A stretch of 64,000 nt of DNA, from the NCBI RefSeq assembly GCF_025790165.1, contig NZ_CP094970.1:4774001-4838000 (forward strand), written 5' to 3'. The stretch is from Solicola gregarius (GTDB lineage: Bacteria > Actinomycetota > Actinomycetes > Propionibacteriales > Nocardioidaceae). The translations under genes were made by a program, and so were the position numbers. This document shows positions 16,419 to 24,085 of this stretch, in pieces. How positions within the stretch are numbered: the stretch's first letter is position 1; each line of letters starts with the position of its first letter. Under the pieces are notes generated by a model, which was not told the DNA's origin, did no database searches, and saw only the letters and a list, made by a program, of their open reading frames with translations.

Positions 16419-16855
16419 GGCCCGTCCTCCGACAGGTCGATGTTCTCGACGCGAGAATCGCGCGCCGAGGTGCCCTCACCGCTGCGTTGTTGTGCGGCGA
16501 ACGACTCCACCAGGCCGCGCGCTGCCGCCGCGAGCGATGCAGCCGAGGCCGTCAGCTGCTCGCGTACCTCGGGGCTGGCGGAACGTACGAACGCGATGGT
16601 CTGGCACACCGGACAGACCTGGCAGGCGGCCGAACCGTCCGCGATGTGTGCGTGCTCGCCGTCAGGGCCGGTCCGTCGCGACTCGTCGCTCGCACCATGC
16701 GCGTTCTCACCGCGGCGGGTCTCATCGTGGCCCGGTGGTCGTGGCTCGTCGCTCTCGGCATCTCCACCCGTTCGGTCGGCGAGGCCGGACACCACGCCCA
16801 TCAGCTTGGCGAGCTCCTCGGCCAGGCTGCCGACGGGTTCGTTCTGCTCAGCCAT
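16409..16855 (-). CDS. conserved hypothetical protein with a CxxC motif
   Basis: A 148-residue soluble protein I do not assign to a function. The N-terminus is a short helix (GSLAEELAKLMGVVSGLAD), followed by about 50 charged, disordered residues, then a compact part with QVCPVCQTIAF and a long Ala-rich helix (QLTASAASLAAAARGLVESFA). The CxxC could bind zinc. It overlaps the ATPase gene by eight bases at its start and the ROK gene by ten bases at its end, so the three are translated together. The layout is similar to DUF5304-type proteins near ArsA in other actinobacteria (low certainty). Confidence 0.7.
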   Translation of the reverse strand: MAEQNEPVGSLAEELAKLMGVVSGLADRTGGDAESDEPRPPGHDETRRGENAHGASDESRRTGPDGEHAHIADGSAACQVCPVCQTIAFVRSASPEVREQLTASAASLAAAARGLVESFAAQQRSGEGTSARDSRVENIDLSEDGPWD

Positions 16856-18044
16856 GTGCTCCCCGTTCACTCGACGCAGAGCCGCTGGTCGCTCCGAAAC
16901 GAACCTCGAGCCGGCCACCGGCGACCCGCGCGCCACGTACGTCCAACCGCGTCAGCACCGCCGGGAGGGCGAGCACCCGACGGTACGCGCCGACGGTCAC
17001 GACGAGGTCGTTGCCGTGCCGCGCGAGCTGCACGTTGCCCGTATCCGCCAACGGCAGCGCGAGCGACAGGTCGACCCGATCGCCGTCGCGGGTCACCACC
17101 ATCGGCTCGCCCTCGGGCACCGCGAACGGGTCGCTCGGGCCGTAGATGTCGGCGGCGAACCCGCCGAGCGCGTCGACGCCGACCGGCTCCGCGGCGCAGT
17201 ACGCGCCCTGCCACACCGGCAGCGGCGCGAACGACCGATCGACCTCGGCCAGCAGGGACTGCTGCGCGTCGACCCAGCCCTGTCGCCAATCGTCGGCCGC
17301 CGCATCGGGAAAGACGCGGTTCGCGAGCACACCGTCGACCCGGTAGCCGTACAGCGAGAGGGTCGTGAACGCCCGCCGCGCCTCCGCCAACACGACCGCC
17401 TCCGGTGTCAGCACCAGCCGTACGGAGCACCCGGGGCCGACCAGCAGATCGTGCACGTCGCCGAGGTCGGCATGCAGCCGCTCGATCGCGTCGAACACGT
17501 CGTCACGCGGCATCGGGACCCCGGCAGCCTTGGCCAGCAGCGGCCGCAGCGCATTGACGACTCGGCGCTCGGTCGGAAAGACGCGGTCCATGTACCAGGC
17601 GAGCGCCTCGGGCAGCGCCAGCAGCCGGAGCGTCTCGGCGGTGGGCGCGCAGTCGACGATCACGAGGTCCCACCGGCCGGACGCGGCCTGGTCGCGCAGC
17701 TCGAGCAGCGCCAGAACCTCTTCGGCACCCGGCAGTACGGTCAGTTCCTCGGCCGCGATCGGGTCGACCCCCGAGGCGTCGAGCACCGTACGCAGATAGC
17801 CCTGCACGGTCGTCCACGAGGCCTCGAACCGGCGCTGGGCGTCGACCTGCTGCATCCACACCTGCGAGTCGACCTCGACGGGCTCGGCGCCGGGCTCCAC
17901 CCCGAACGCGTCGGCCAGCGAGTGCGCCGCATCGGTCGACATCACCAGCGTCTTCAACCCGTTGCGCCCCGCGAGGACGGCCGTACCGGCGGCGGCGGTC
18001 GTCTTGCCGACGCCGCCCTTGCCGGTGAACAGGATGATCCGCAC
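16848..18044 (-). CDS. ArsA/Get3-like ATPase
   Basis: A 398-residue ATPase of the ArsA/Get3/MinD deviant-Walker group. The deviant P-loop GKGGVGKTT (8-16) carries the extra lysine Lys9; the switch I stretch MSTDAAHSLADAFG and the switch II stretch VIVDCAPTAETLRLL follow. The C-terminal beta-rich part (about 320-390) is like the alpha-crystallin-type tail found in bacterial ArsA homologues. No arsenic genes are near, and the metal-binding cysteines of arsenite pumps are not evident, so arsenite export is unlikely. Start GTG 18044. Confidence 0.85.
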   Translation of the reverse strand: MRIILFTGKGGVGKTTAAAGTAVLAGRNGLKTLVMSTDAAHSLADAFGVEPGAEPVEVDSQVWMQQVDAQRRFEASWTTVQGYLRTVLDASGVDPIAAEELTVLPGAEEVLALLELRDQAASGRWDLVIVDCAPTAETLRLLALPEALAWYMDRVFPTERRVVNALRPLLAKAAGVPMPRDDVFDAIERLHADLGDVHDLLVGPGCSVRLVLTPEAVVLAEARRAFTTLSLYGYRVDGVLANRVFPDAAADDWRQGWVDAQQSLLAEVDRSFAPLPVWQGAYCAAEPVGVDALGGFAADIYGPSDPFAVPEGEPMVVTRDGDRVDLSLALPLADTGNVQLARHGNDLVVTVGAYRRVLALPAVLTRLDVRGARVAGGRLEVRFGATSGSASSERGAHG

Positions 18045-18071
18045 AACCGCAGAGGCTACCGTGCGCGGACC

Positions 18072-18515
18072 TCAGGCCGACTGCTCGACCCGCTTCTTGA
18101 GCCCCTTCAGCGCGGTATCGATGATGACCTTCTCCGCCTTGCGCTTGAGCATCCCGAGCAGCGGGATCGACACCTGGACCTCGAGTCGGTACGTCACTCG
18201 CGTACCTCCCGAGCCGAGCGGCGACAGGATGTACGCGCCGTCCATCGCGCGCAACATCTTCCCGGACTCGTCGAGCTGCCAGCTCACCTGCTGATCGCCC
18301 TGCCAGTCGTACGCGAGCACGTACTCGTCGCGAATGGGAGTCGCGTCGAGCACGAACCGCACCCGCTTCGCCCGCCCGGAGTCCTCGAACTCGAGAACCT
18401 CGGTCTCCTTGACTCCGGTCGCCCACTGCGGGTACGCCGGGAAGTCGGCGACGGCATCCATGATTGCGGCGGGAGCGGCGTCGACGACGATGTCGCTGGT
18501 GGTCTGATCGGCCAT
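18072..18515 (-). CDS. SRPBCC family protein (polyketide cyclase/dehydrase-like)
   Basis: A 147-residue START/SRPBCC-fold protein, a hydrophobic-ligand-binding cup. DIVVDAAPAAIMDAVADFPAYP at residues 8-29 and the C-terminal helix LKRKAEKVIIDTALKGLKKR match the family seen beside ArsA-type ATPases in actinobacteria. The ligand is unknown; lipids or polyketide-like compounds are typical for the fold. ATG 18515 has GGAGGA five bases upstream. Gaps of 33 and 27 bases to its neighbours suggest a single operon running into the ATPase and ROK genes. Confidence 0.82.
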   Translation of the reverse strand: MADQTTSDIVVDAAPAAIMDAVADFPAYPQWATGVKETEVLEFEDSGRAKRVRFVLDATPIRDEYVLAYDWQGDQQVSWQLDESGKMLRAMDGAYILSPLGSGGTRVTYRLEVQVSIPLLGMLKRKAEKVIIDTALKGLKKRVEQSA

Positions 18516-18548
18516 CGATTCCTCCGGGTGGACGGGCTCGAAAGGACC

Positions 18549-18932
18549 CTACTCCCCTGCCTGCCCGGCCCGTGGTGTCCCGGGTGCCCGACCGGCCTCG
18601 AGCCGGTCCTTCACGGCAGCGACGTGGGCCTTGAGGTCGACTGCGTACCGACGTCGTACGCGCGCACTCGGCCGGTGCCCATCGGCGAGGTCGACCTGCC
18701 AGAACACGTGCACGACCACCGCATCGAGCCACGGCTCGAGCCAGACCTCGGCGCTGCCACGCATCGCGCCGTGCACGGACCAGCGCTTGCCGAGCTCGTC
18801 GCGATCGTCGATGCACCGCAGTCGTACGCCGGGCAGCCGGTCCTCCCAGAAGGACTCCTCGCAGAGCACCTCGCGGACCTGCTCGGGCGTTGCGACCACG
18901 AGCGTCTCGTCGGTGACGTCGAGCATTGGCAT
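18549..18932 (-). CDS. SRPBCC-like conserved protein
   Basis: A 127-residue protein with a partial START/SRPBCC pattern: an N-terminal strand and helix (ETLVVATPEQVREVLCEESFWEDRLPG), then strands around RWSVHGAMRGSAEVWLEP and a C-terminal helix ALKAHVAAVKDRLEAG-like segment. It is shorter and more divergent than the adjacent SRPBCC protein. AAGGAG lies seven bases before ATG 18932. It begins the probable SRPBCC-SRPBCC-ArsA-small protein-ROK-ROK operon and is divergent from the acyl-CoA synthetase, which hints at lipid or polyketide chemistry for the whole set. Confidence 0.72.
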   Translation of the reverse strand: MPMLDVTDETLVVATPEQVREVLCEESFWEDRLPGVRLRCIDDRDELGKRWSVHGAMRGSAEVWLEPWLDAVVVHVFWQVDLADGHRPSARVRRRYAVDLKAHVAAVKDRLEAGRAPGTPRAGQAGE

Positions 18933-19024
18933 CGGTGGCTCCTTCTGGCCGGACGCCTCGTGACTGTAGCCTGCGGAACAGCATCGGCTCCCGGTGCCAG
19001 CGAAGCGACCGTTTGGAGGAGAAC

Positions 19025-20809
19025 TTGCGCGCGTACGCCTCGCCCCCTACGTATCGGCTGCCCGAGAAGGGCAATCTCACCGACGACGTGGTCGACGCCG
19101 CCCTCGAGCGCCCCTTGTCGGTCGCGTTCAGCCGCTCGTCGGCCGACGGCTGGGTCGACGTCACGTCCGCCGAGTTCGAGGCAGAGGTCAAGGCGGTCGC
19201 CAAGGGCCTGCTGGCCGCGGGCGTCGATGCCGGCGACCGGGTGGGGATCCTGAGCCGCACCCGCTACGAGTGGACGCTGCTCGACTACGCGATCTGGTGG
19301 GTCGGCGCCGCAACGGTGCCCATCTACGAGACCAGCTCGGCGGCGCAGATCGAGTGGATCCTCTCCGACTCCGGCGCCGTCGCGTGCGTCGTCGAAACCC
19401 GCGAACACGTCGGCCGCGTACAGCAGGTGCGCACGAACATCGAGACGCTGAGCAACGTGTGGAGCCTCGACGACGGGGCGATCAAGGCGCTCGAGACTCT
19501 CGGCTCCGACGTCGACGACGAGACCCTGGAGGAGCGTCGCGGCGCAGTCACGCCGGAGTCGCTCGCCACGGTGATCTACACGTCCGGCACCACCGGCCGG
19601 CCGAAGGGCTGCTGCCTCACCCACGGCAACTTCATGTTCGAGCTCGGGGTCGCGACGCAGCTGCTCGACGAGTTGTTCGAGACCGACGACGCGTCGACGC
19701 TGCTGTTCCTCCCCCTCGCGCACGTCTTCGCCCGGATCATCCAGGTCGGGTGCGTGCGGTCGGGCGTACGCATGGGCCACACCGCAGACGTACGCGACCT
19801 GCTGGTGCACCTGGAGGACTTCAAGCCGACGTTCATCCTCGCCGTACCGCGGGTGTTCGAGAAGGTCTTCAACGGCGCCAGTCAGAAGGCGCACGCCGAC
19901 GGCAAGGGCGCGATCTTCGACCGCGCCGTCGACACTGCGATCGCTTACAGCCGGGCGCGCGACGGGCGTCGCGTACCAGTCCTGCTGCGGGCCCGACACG
20001 CGTTGTTCGACCGTCTCGTGTACGCCAAGCTGCGTGCTGCGCTCGGCGGCAAGGCCCAGTACGCGATCTCCGGCGGTGCGCCGCTCGGTGAGCGCCTCGC
20101 GCACTTCTTCCGCGGCATCGGCGTACCCGTGCTCGAGGGGTACGGCCTCACCGAGACGACCGCGGCACTCGCGGTGAACCTCCCCGGCGAGACCAAGATC
20201 GGTACTGTCGGTCGGCCGATCCCCGGCACCGAGGTCAAGGTCGGCGAGGACGGCGAACTGCTGTTCCGCGGCGGACAGGTGTTCGGCGGCTACTGGCGAA
20301 ACGATGACGCATCGGCGGAGGCGCTCGACGACGGCTGGTTCCACACCGGCGACATGGGCGAGATCGACGAGGAGGGCTTCGTCCGGATCACCGGACGCAA
20401 GAAGGAGATCCTGGTGACCGCGGGGGGCAAGAACGTTGCGCCGGCGGTCATGGAGGACATCATCCGTGCCCACCCCCTCGTCAGCCAGTGCATGGTCGTC
20501 GGCGACGGCAAACCGTTCATCGCGGCGCTGATCACGCTCGATCCGGAGGCCGTCGAGGACTGGGCCCCGGCGAACGGCAAGACCACCGATATCGCGGTGC
20601 TCGCCGAGGACGCCGCCGTACGCGCCGAGATCCAGCGTGCCGTCGACGAGGCGAATGCCGCCGTGTCGAGAGCTGAGTCGATCCGTAAGTTCACCATCCT
20701 CCCCGTCGACTGGACCGAGGACGACGGCCATGTCACGCCGACGCTCAAGCTGAAGCGCAACGTCGTGATGCGGGAGTTCCGCGACGACGTCGAGGCCCTC
20801 TTCGACTGA
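19025..20809 (+). CDS. long-chain fatty acid-CoA ligase (AMP-dependent synthetase)
   Basis: A 594-residue acyl-CoA synthetase that activates fatty acids through an acyl-adenylate. Motifs in order: the P-loop YTSGTTGRPKG (185-195), the YGLTET stretch, HTGDMGEID and the C-terminal hinge/lysine region RITGRKKEILVTAGGKN. The long variable insert between residues 200 and 380 and the overall length match FadD15-type enzymes. The start is TTG 19025, with GGAGGAG four to five bases upstream; no nearby ATG has such a site. It converges on the peptidase gene with a 15-base gap. Confidence 0.92.
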   Translation: MRAYASPPTYRLPEKGNLTDDVVDAALERPLSVAFSRSSADGWVDVTSAEFEAEVKAVAKGLLAAGVDAGDRVGILSRTRYEWTLLDYAIWWVGAATVPIYETSSAAQIEWILSDSGAVACVVETREHVGRVQQVRTNIETLSNVWSLDDGAIKALETLGSDVDDETLEERRGAVTPESLATVIYTSGTTGRPKGCCLTHGNFMFELGVATQLLDELFETDDASTLLFLPLAHVFARIIQVGCVRSGVRMGHTADVRDLLVHLEDFKPTFILAVPRVFEKVFNGASQKAHADGKGAIFDRAVDTAIAYSRARDGRRVPVLLRARHALFDRLVYAKLRAALGGKAQYAISGGAPLGERLAHFFRGIGVPVLEGYGLTETTAALAVNLPGETKIGTVGRPIPGTEVKVGEDGELLFRGGQVFGGYWRNDDASAEALDDGWFHTGDMGEIDEEGFVRITGRKKEILVTAGGKNVAPAVMEDIIRAHPLVSQCMVVGDGKPFIAALITLDPEAVEDWAPANGKTTDIAVLAEDAAVRAEIQRAVDEANAAVSRAESIRKFTILPVDWTEDDGHVTPTLKLKRNVVMREFRDDVEALFD

Positions 20810-20824
20810 ACGCCGAGCGTCGAC

Positions 20825-22105
20825 TCAGCGCGGGATCTCGGACCAGTAGTCGAGGTATCCGCGCCAGTCCGCGGTGATGCTGTCGATGTCCGTACCGAAG
20901 GCGCGCCGGGCGGCGACGTCTGCCGACGTTCCGCGCAGCACCTGCCCGTAGAACTCCGTCACCGCGTCGTCGCCGTACGCCTCGCCGAGCATCCGGAACG
21001 CCATCCACGCACCCTCGTACGTCGCGCCCAGGCGCGGCGACGCAGTGCCGAACTCGTTGTCTGACGGCAGCGCCTTCGGAGGCCCGCTCGTGCGTACGCG
21101 CTGGAGGATCTGCGAGGCGCTTCGGGTCGGCTGGAGCTTGTCACGGTTCAGTGCGACGAAGTCCGCGTAACCCTCGGCGACCCACAGCGGCGCGACCGCG
21201 GTCGCGGCACCGGTCGCCTCATGCGTCGCCTCGTGGGTGAGCACGATCTGGGCGGCGCGCTCGTCAAGCGGCGTGAAGATGTCGGGATTCACCACGACGG
21301 CGACCGGGCCGTACGTCGCGTCCGACCCGTCGAGCGTCGTCGTGATCGCCGCGATCTGGCTCAGCCTGTCAGACGACCCACCGACGATCGCGGAGCTCTG
21401 CGTGCTGTCCCGCGGGATCACGACGAACGCATCCCGTTTCGGCTTTCCGTACACGCGACGCACGTCGGCCATGGCCTTGTCGACCATCGGCCGCATCTTC
21501 GGCTTCTCGGCCCCGCCGTCGACGCGCACGAGAGTGGAGTTGTCGTCGCGGGTCACATCGAGCGCGCCGGCCAGCCACAGGGGCATCGGGTCCTTCGTCG
21601 CCGCCACGCCTTCGAGGTTGAAGCGCTGGGTCTGGCGTACCTTGACCGAGACGGTTGCCATGTCCGTACGCCGGCGCGGCAGGCCGGTTGTGGCGCCCGG
21701 CACCCAGCTGACGTCGACCGAGGCGTCGAACGTGCCGCCGGTGCCGGCTTGAGCCGCGGCATCGTCGTCCACCAGCTCCAGGTCGATGCGTCCGGCGCCG
21801 AGCTCCTGCAGGTTGTCGTACGTCTGCGCGCCCCAGCGCTCGGCGGCAGCGGTCTTGCCGGCGGCGGCGATGAACTCGTCGCGGTCACGGTCCTGCCAGG
21901 CCGACTCGAGGCGATCGAGCGCGTTGGGCAGCGCAGACGCGTCGGGCACCGCTCCCGCCGGACTCAGGGCGGATGCGGTGCTCGACTGTGCTTCGGATGG
22001 ACTGGACTCGCGCTGCTGCCAGACGACGAAGCCCAGTACCACGACGGCGACGACCAAGAGCGCCCAGACGTTGGCGCTTCGCACCGCCCGGACGGTTGTG
22101 CTCAC
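20825..22105 (-). CDS. membrane-anchored HExxH peptidase (peptidase MA-like)
   Basis: A 426-residue protein with one N-terminal signal anchor (residues 12-29), an NTF2-like middle region (about 60-185) and a C-terminal gluzincin peptidase. The zinc motif is HEATH (291-295) and the third ligand is probably Glu311 in WVAEGYADF, the arrangement of peptidase MA-like enzymes. It would act outside the membrane. A consensus-like TACAAT ends six bases before GTG 22105, so the message is probably leaderless. The gene lies directly downstream of the NlpC/P60 hydrolase but is cut off from it by a strong hairpin, so it likely has its own promoter. Confidence 0.75.
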   Translation of the reverse strand: MSTTVRAVRSANVWALLVVAVVVLGFVVWQQRESSPSEAQSSTASALSPAGAVPDASALPNALDRLESAWQDRDRDEFIAAAGKTAAAERWGAQTYDNLQELGAGRIDLELVDDDAAAQAGTGGTFDASVDVSWVPGATTGLPRRRTDMATVSVKVRQTQRFNLEGVAATKDPMPLWLAGALDVTRDDNSTLVRVDGGAEKPKMRPMVDKAMADVRRVYGKPKRDAFVVIPRDSTQSSAIVGGSSDRLSQIAAITTTLDGSDATYGPVAVVVNPDIFTPLDERAAQIVLTHEATHEATGAATAVAPLWVAEGYADFVALNRDKLQPTRSASQILQRVRTSGPPKALPSDNEFGTASPRLGATYEGAWMAFRMLGEAYGDDAVTEFYGQVLRGTSADVAARRAFGTDIDSITADWRGYLDYWSEIPR

Positions 22106-22160
22106 CCCAGAATTGTAGGGACCCGGATCAACGAATCCGGACCAGATCGACCCTGGGAGC

Positions 22161-22188
22161 GGGTCGGGTGAGCAAACTCACCCGACCC
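22161..22188 (-). terminator. terminator hairpin after the NlpC/P60 gene
   Basis: Perfect 12-bp stem GGGTCGGGTGAG/CTCACCCGACCC with a 4-base loop, five bases past the stop codon of the hydrolase gene. No U-tract is present. Confidence 0.75.
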
Positions 22189-22193
22189 GTCGA

Positions 22194-23243
22194 TCACGCG
22201 ACGCGGCGAACGGCCGTGACCGGCATCGTGCTGACACCGACGATCTCGACCGACGAGCCCGGATGGGGCGCGTGAATGATCAGTCCGTCGCCGAGGTAGA
22301 TCGCGACGTGGCTGATCGGGGTGTAGTAGAACACCAGGTCGCCCGGCTGCATGTCCGAGCTGGACACCGGCGTGCCGGCACCTGCCTGCGAGCTCGACGA
22401 CCGCGGCAGGGCGATGCCCGCCGAGGCGTACGCGCCGCTGGTCAGCCCGGAGCAGTCCCAGGAGTCGGGGCCCGCGGCGCCGTACACGTACGGCTCGCCG
22501 AGCTGGTCCTTGGCGAACGCGATCGCCGCGGCGGCCGCACCGCTGGCGTCGGTCGTGCCGTCGCCGGTGTCGACGGTGGGGTCGCGGTCCTCGTCACGGC
22601 TCGGACCGTCGCCATCGCCGTCGGGATCGTTGAGGAGCGCCTCGCGCTGCTCTGCCTCGAGCTCGTCGAGGACGTCTTCGGCCTCATCGGCCTTCTTGTC
22701 GACCTCGGCCTTCTCGTCGGCCATCTTCTGCTTGGCCTTGTCGATCGAGTCGAGCTGCTCCTCGAGCTGCGTCTCGCGGCTCTGCAGCTCGCCCGACATC
22801 GTCGAGTACTCGGCAAGCAGGTCGTTCTGGGTGGTGTTGTACGCCTGCATCGCGCCGAGACCGTCGATGAACTGCTCGGGGTCGTCGCTGGTCAGCAGCT
22901 CGCCGGTCGTACCGAGCGGGGAGTCGGTCGCGTCCGCGACGAGCGATGCGGTCACGCGCTTCTTGATCTTCGAGAACGACGCCTGCTGGTCGCGCACGTC
23001 TTGTCGGGTCGCCTTGAGCTGCTTGCGGGTCTCGCCGATCTGGTCGACCAGCTGGAGGTACCGCTCGTTCGCCTCCTCGGCATCGCGGTGAAGTCGCTCG
23101 ACGCGGTCGCGGACCTGGTCCAGCGACGGTTCATCGGGCGAGGCGACGCCGGCGGGTACCGCGGTGGTGAGTCCCGCGGCGAGGGTGGCGCACACGACGA
23201 CTACGGCGCGCGTCCGGTTGAAGCTGCGCTGGCCAGTCCGCAC
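22194..23243 (-). CDS. secreted NlpC/P60 peptidoglycan endopeptidase with coiled-coil N-terminus
   Basis: A 349-residue cell-wall hydrolase. A signal peptide (residues 1-35) is followed by a long coiled coil (about 38-205, rich in Glu, Gln, Lys and Asp), a short acidic linker and an NlpC/P60 domain. Catalytic residues are Cys264 (WDCSGL), His312 (ISHVA) and His324 (IIHAP). The architecture is that of RipA/CwlO-type D,L-endopeptidases that trim peptidoglycan during growth or division. GTG 23243 is the start, with GGGG about ten bases upstream. It is preceded by a cyclic-di-AMP riboswitch, so c-di-AMP probably turns the gene down. Confidence 0.92.
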   Translation of the reverse strand: MRTGQRSFNRTRAVVVVCATLAAGLTTAVPAGVASPDEPSLDQVRDRVERLHRDAEEANERYLQLVDQIGETRKQLKATRQDVRDQQASFSKIKKRVTASLVADATDSPLGTTGELLTSDDPEQFIDGLGAMQAYNTTQNDLLAEYSTMSGELQSRETQLEEQLDSIDKAKQKMADEKAEVDKKADEAEDVLDELEAEQREALLNDPDGDGDGPSRDEDRDPTVDTGDGTTDASGAAAAAIAFAKDQLGEPYVYGAAGPDSWDCSGLTSGAYASAGIALPRSSSSQAGAGTPVSSSDMQPGDLVFYYTPISHVAIYLGDGLIIHAPHPGSSVEIVGVSTMPVTAVRRVA

Positions 23244-23261
23244 GAGGGACGGTCCCCTTTC

Positions 23262-23405
23262 CTCGACGCCTACCAGGTGAGCTGACGGGTTCGGGCCAAG
23301 GACTTGCCCTACGGCGACGACAGGTCGACGCCGACTCACCCCACGTACGTGGTTCCCCGGCTCCGGCACGCGACTTCCCTCGCGAGCCGGATTAGGCGGC
23401 GTGCC
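23262..23405 (-). promoter_or_regulatory. cyclic-di-AMP riboswitch (ydaO-yuaA type)
   Basis: Read on the minus strand, the leader holds the conserved blocks of the ydaO-yuaA class in order: CGCCTAATCC, CGGGGAACCA, GGGGTGAGTC, GGGCAAGTCCTTGGCCCGA and finally ACCCGTCAGCT-ACCTGGTAGGCG. ACGCC at the 5' end pairs with GGCGT at the 3' end as the P1 stem. The hydrolase start codon follows after about 20 bases. This class normally switches genes off when c-di-AMP is high and often controls cell-wall hydrolases in actinobacteria. Confidence 0.9.
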
Positions 23406-23449
23406 CGCGCCCTCCTGGTGGAGGACTCTCACGTGACACGCAAGCGCCC

Positions 23450-23478
23450 ACTGTAGCGATCCGGGACACCTAGATCAA
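23450..23478 (-). promoter_or_regulatory. promoter of the riboswitch-hydrolase transcript
   Basis: On the minus strand TTGATC (23478-23473) and TACAGT (23455-23450) are 17 bases apart. Transcription would begin around 23443, giving a leader of about 200 bases that contains the whole riboswitch. Confidence 0.65.
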
Positions 23479-23528
23479 TCGCGTCGGGGCGCGTCGATCC
23501 TGCGGTGCTGTTGGGTCGGTGACGACCG

Positions 23529-23753
23529 TCACGCAGAGTCGGGCACGGACTCGTCCATCGCCGTGACGAGCCGCAACGGCGGCACCAGACCGGACGCCGA
23601 CAAGGCGTCGATCGCCTCGCGCTCCTCGTCGTCGATGCGTACGCCCTGTGGCGGACCGCCCAACAGCACGGTGACGACGCAGTCGCCGCAGGCGTCGCCG
23701 CGGACGAGACAGCTGTCGCAGTCGATCGTGATCGAGCTCGAGTCGTCGTTCAT
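23529..23753 (-). CDS. small cysteine-rich conserved protein
   Basis: A 74-residue actinobacterial protein with four cysteines in the N-terminal half: IDCDSCLVRGDACGDCVVTVLLG. The paired CxxC arrangement suggests a zinc or redox site. The C-terminal part (DDEEREAIDALSASGLVPPLRLV) is a short helix and strand. ATG 23753 follows a strong GGAGGAG. Comparable proteins stand beside the NYN-domain gene and the NlpC/P60 gene in related genomes (from memory), but none has a known function. It is read in the same direction as both neighbours. Confidence 0.75.
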   Translation of the reverse strand: MNDDSSSITIDCDSCLVRGDACGDCVVTVLLGGPPQGVRIDDEEREAIDALSASGLVPPLRLVTAMDESVPDSA

Positions 23754-24085
23754 GGCTCCTCCGTCTCCGCCGGCCGTGGGGAAGGAAGACCGGCACCTCG
23801 TCATGGACGCTACGGACCGGGTCTGACAACCGGGGCAGACGTTCGTGCGGAACGGTCTCGCGCGGTTACCGAGTGGGTCGGTCGCCAAGCCTTGCGTATC
23901 CACCTTGTTGGCTCGCGGGGGTCCTCACCTTGTGGGCCGTTACGGCTCCGCCGGTCGAGCGCCTGCCTGGTGACCGGCGCCGTAACAGCCCACAAGCTAG
24001 GCGCCGCGGTGGTTGCCGTTCGCTCCTGCAACATTGAGACCCGCTTACCTACGGCAGAGGCTTTCGGTTGCTCGAGACGCCCGTC
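23754..24085. other. 332-bp gap with a long hairpin
   Basis: No credible gene. It holds the upstream region of the small cysteine-rich gene and the 3' region of the NYN gene, including the hairpin at 23929-23996. Nothing else is recognisable; tRNA-like arms were looked for and not found. Confidence 0.5.
23929..23996. repeat. long inverted repeat downstream of the NYN gene
   Basis: Left arm CTTGTGGGCCGTTACGGC with GCCGGTC, right arm GACCGGC-GCCGTAACAGCCCACAAG: about 25 paired bases with one G-T-type mismatch and a small bulge, loop of about 12. It lies 90 bases past the NYN stop codon and may end that transcript. Confidence 0.65.

Noticed and set aside
16848-18044. Arsenite resistance operon
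   Set aside because: No arsB, arsC or arsR neighbours, and the metal-binding cysteines of arsenite pumps are not apparent.
14538-19253. Very long open frame on the plus strand opposite the ROK, ArsA and SRPBCC genes
   Set aside because: It is antisense to genes with clear motifs and its translation is Arg/Ala/Gly-rich without domains; such frames arise from GC-rich codon use.
23754-24085. Possible tRNA or small RNA gene in the gap
   Set aside because: The long hairpin lacks the arm lengths and T-loop sequence of a tRNA; no conserved RNA family was recognised.
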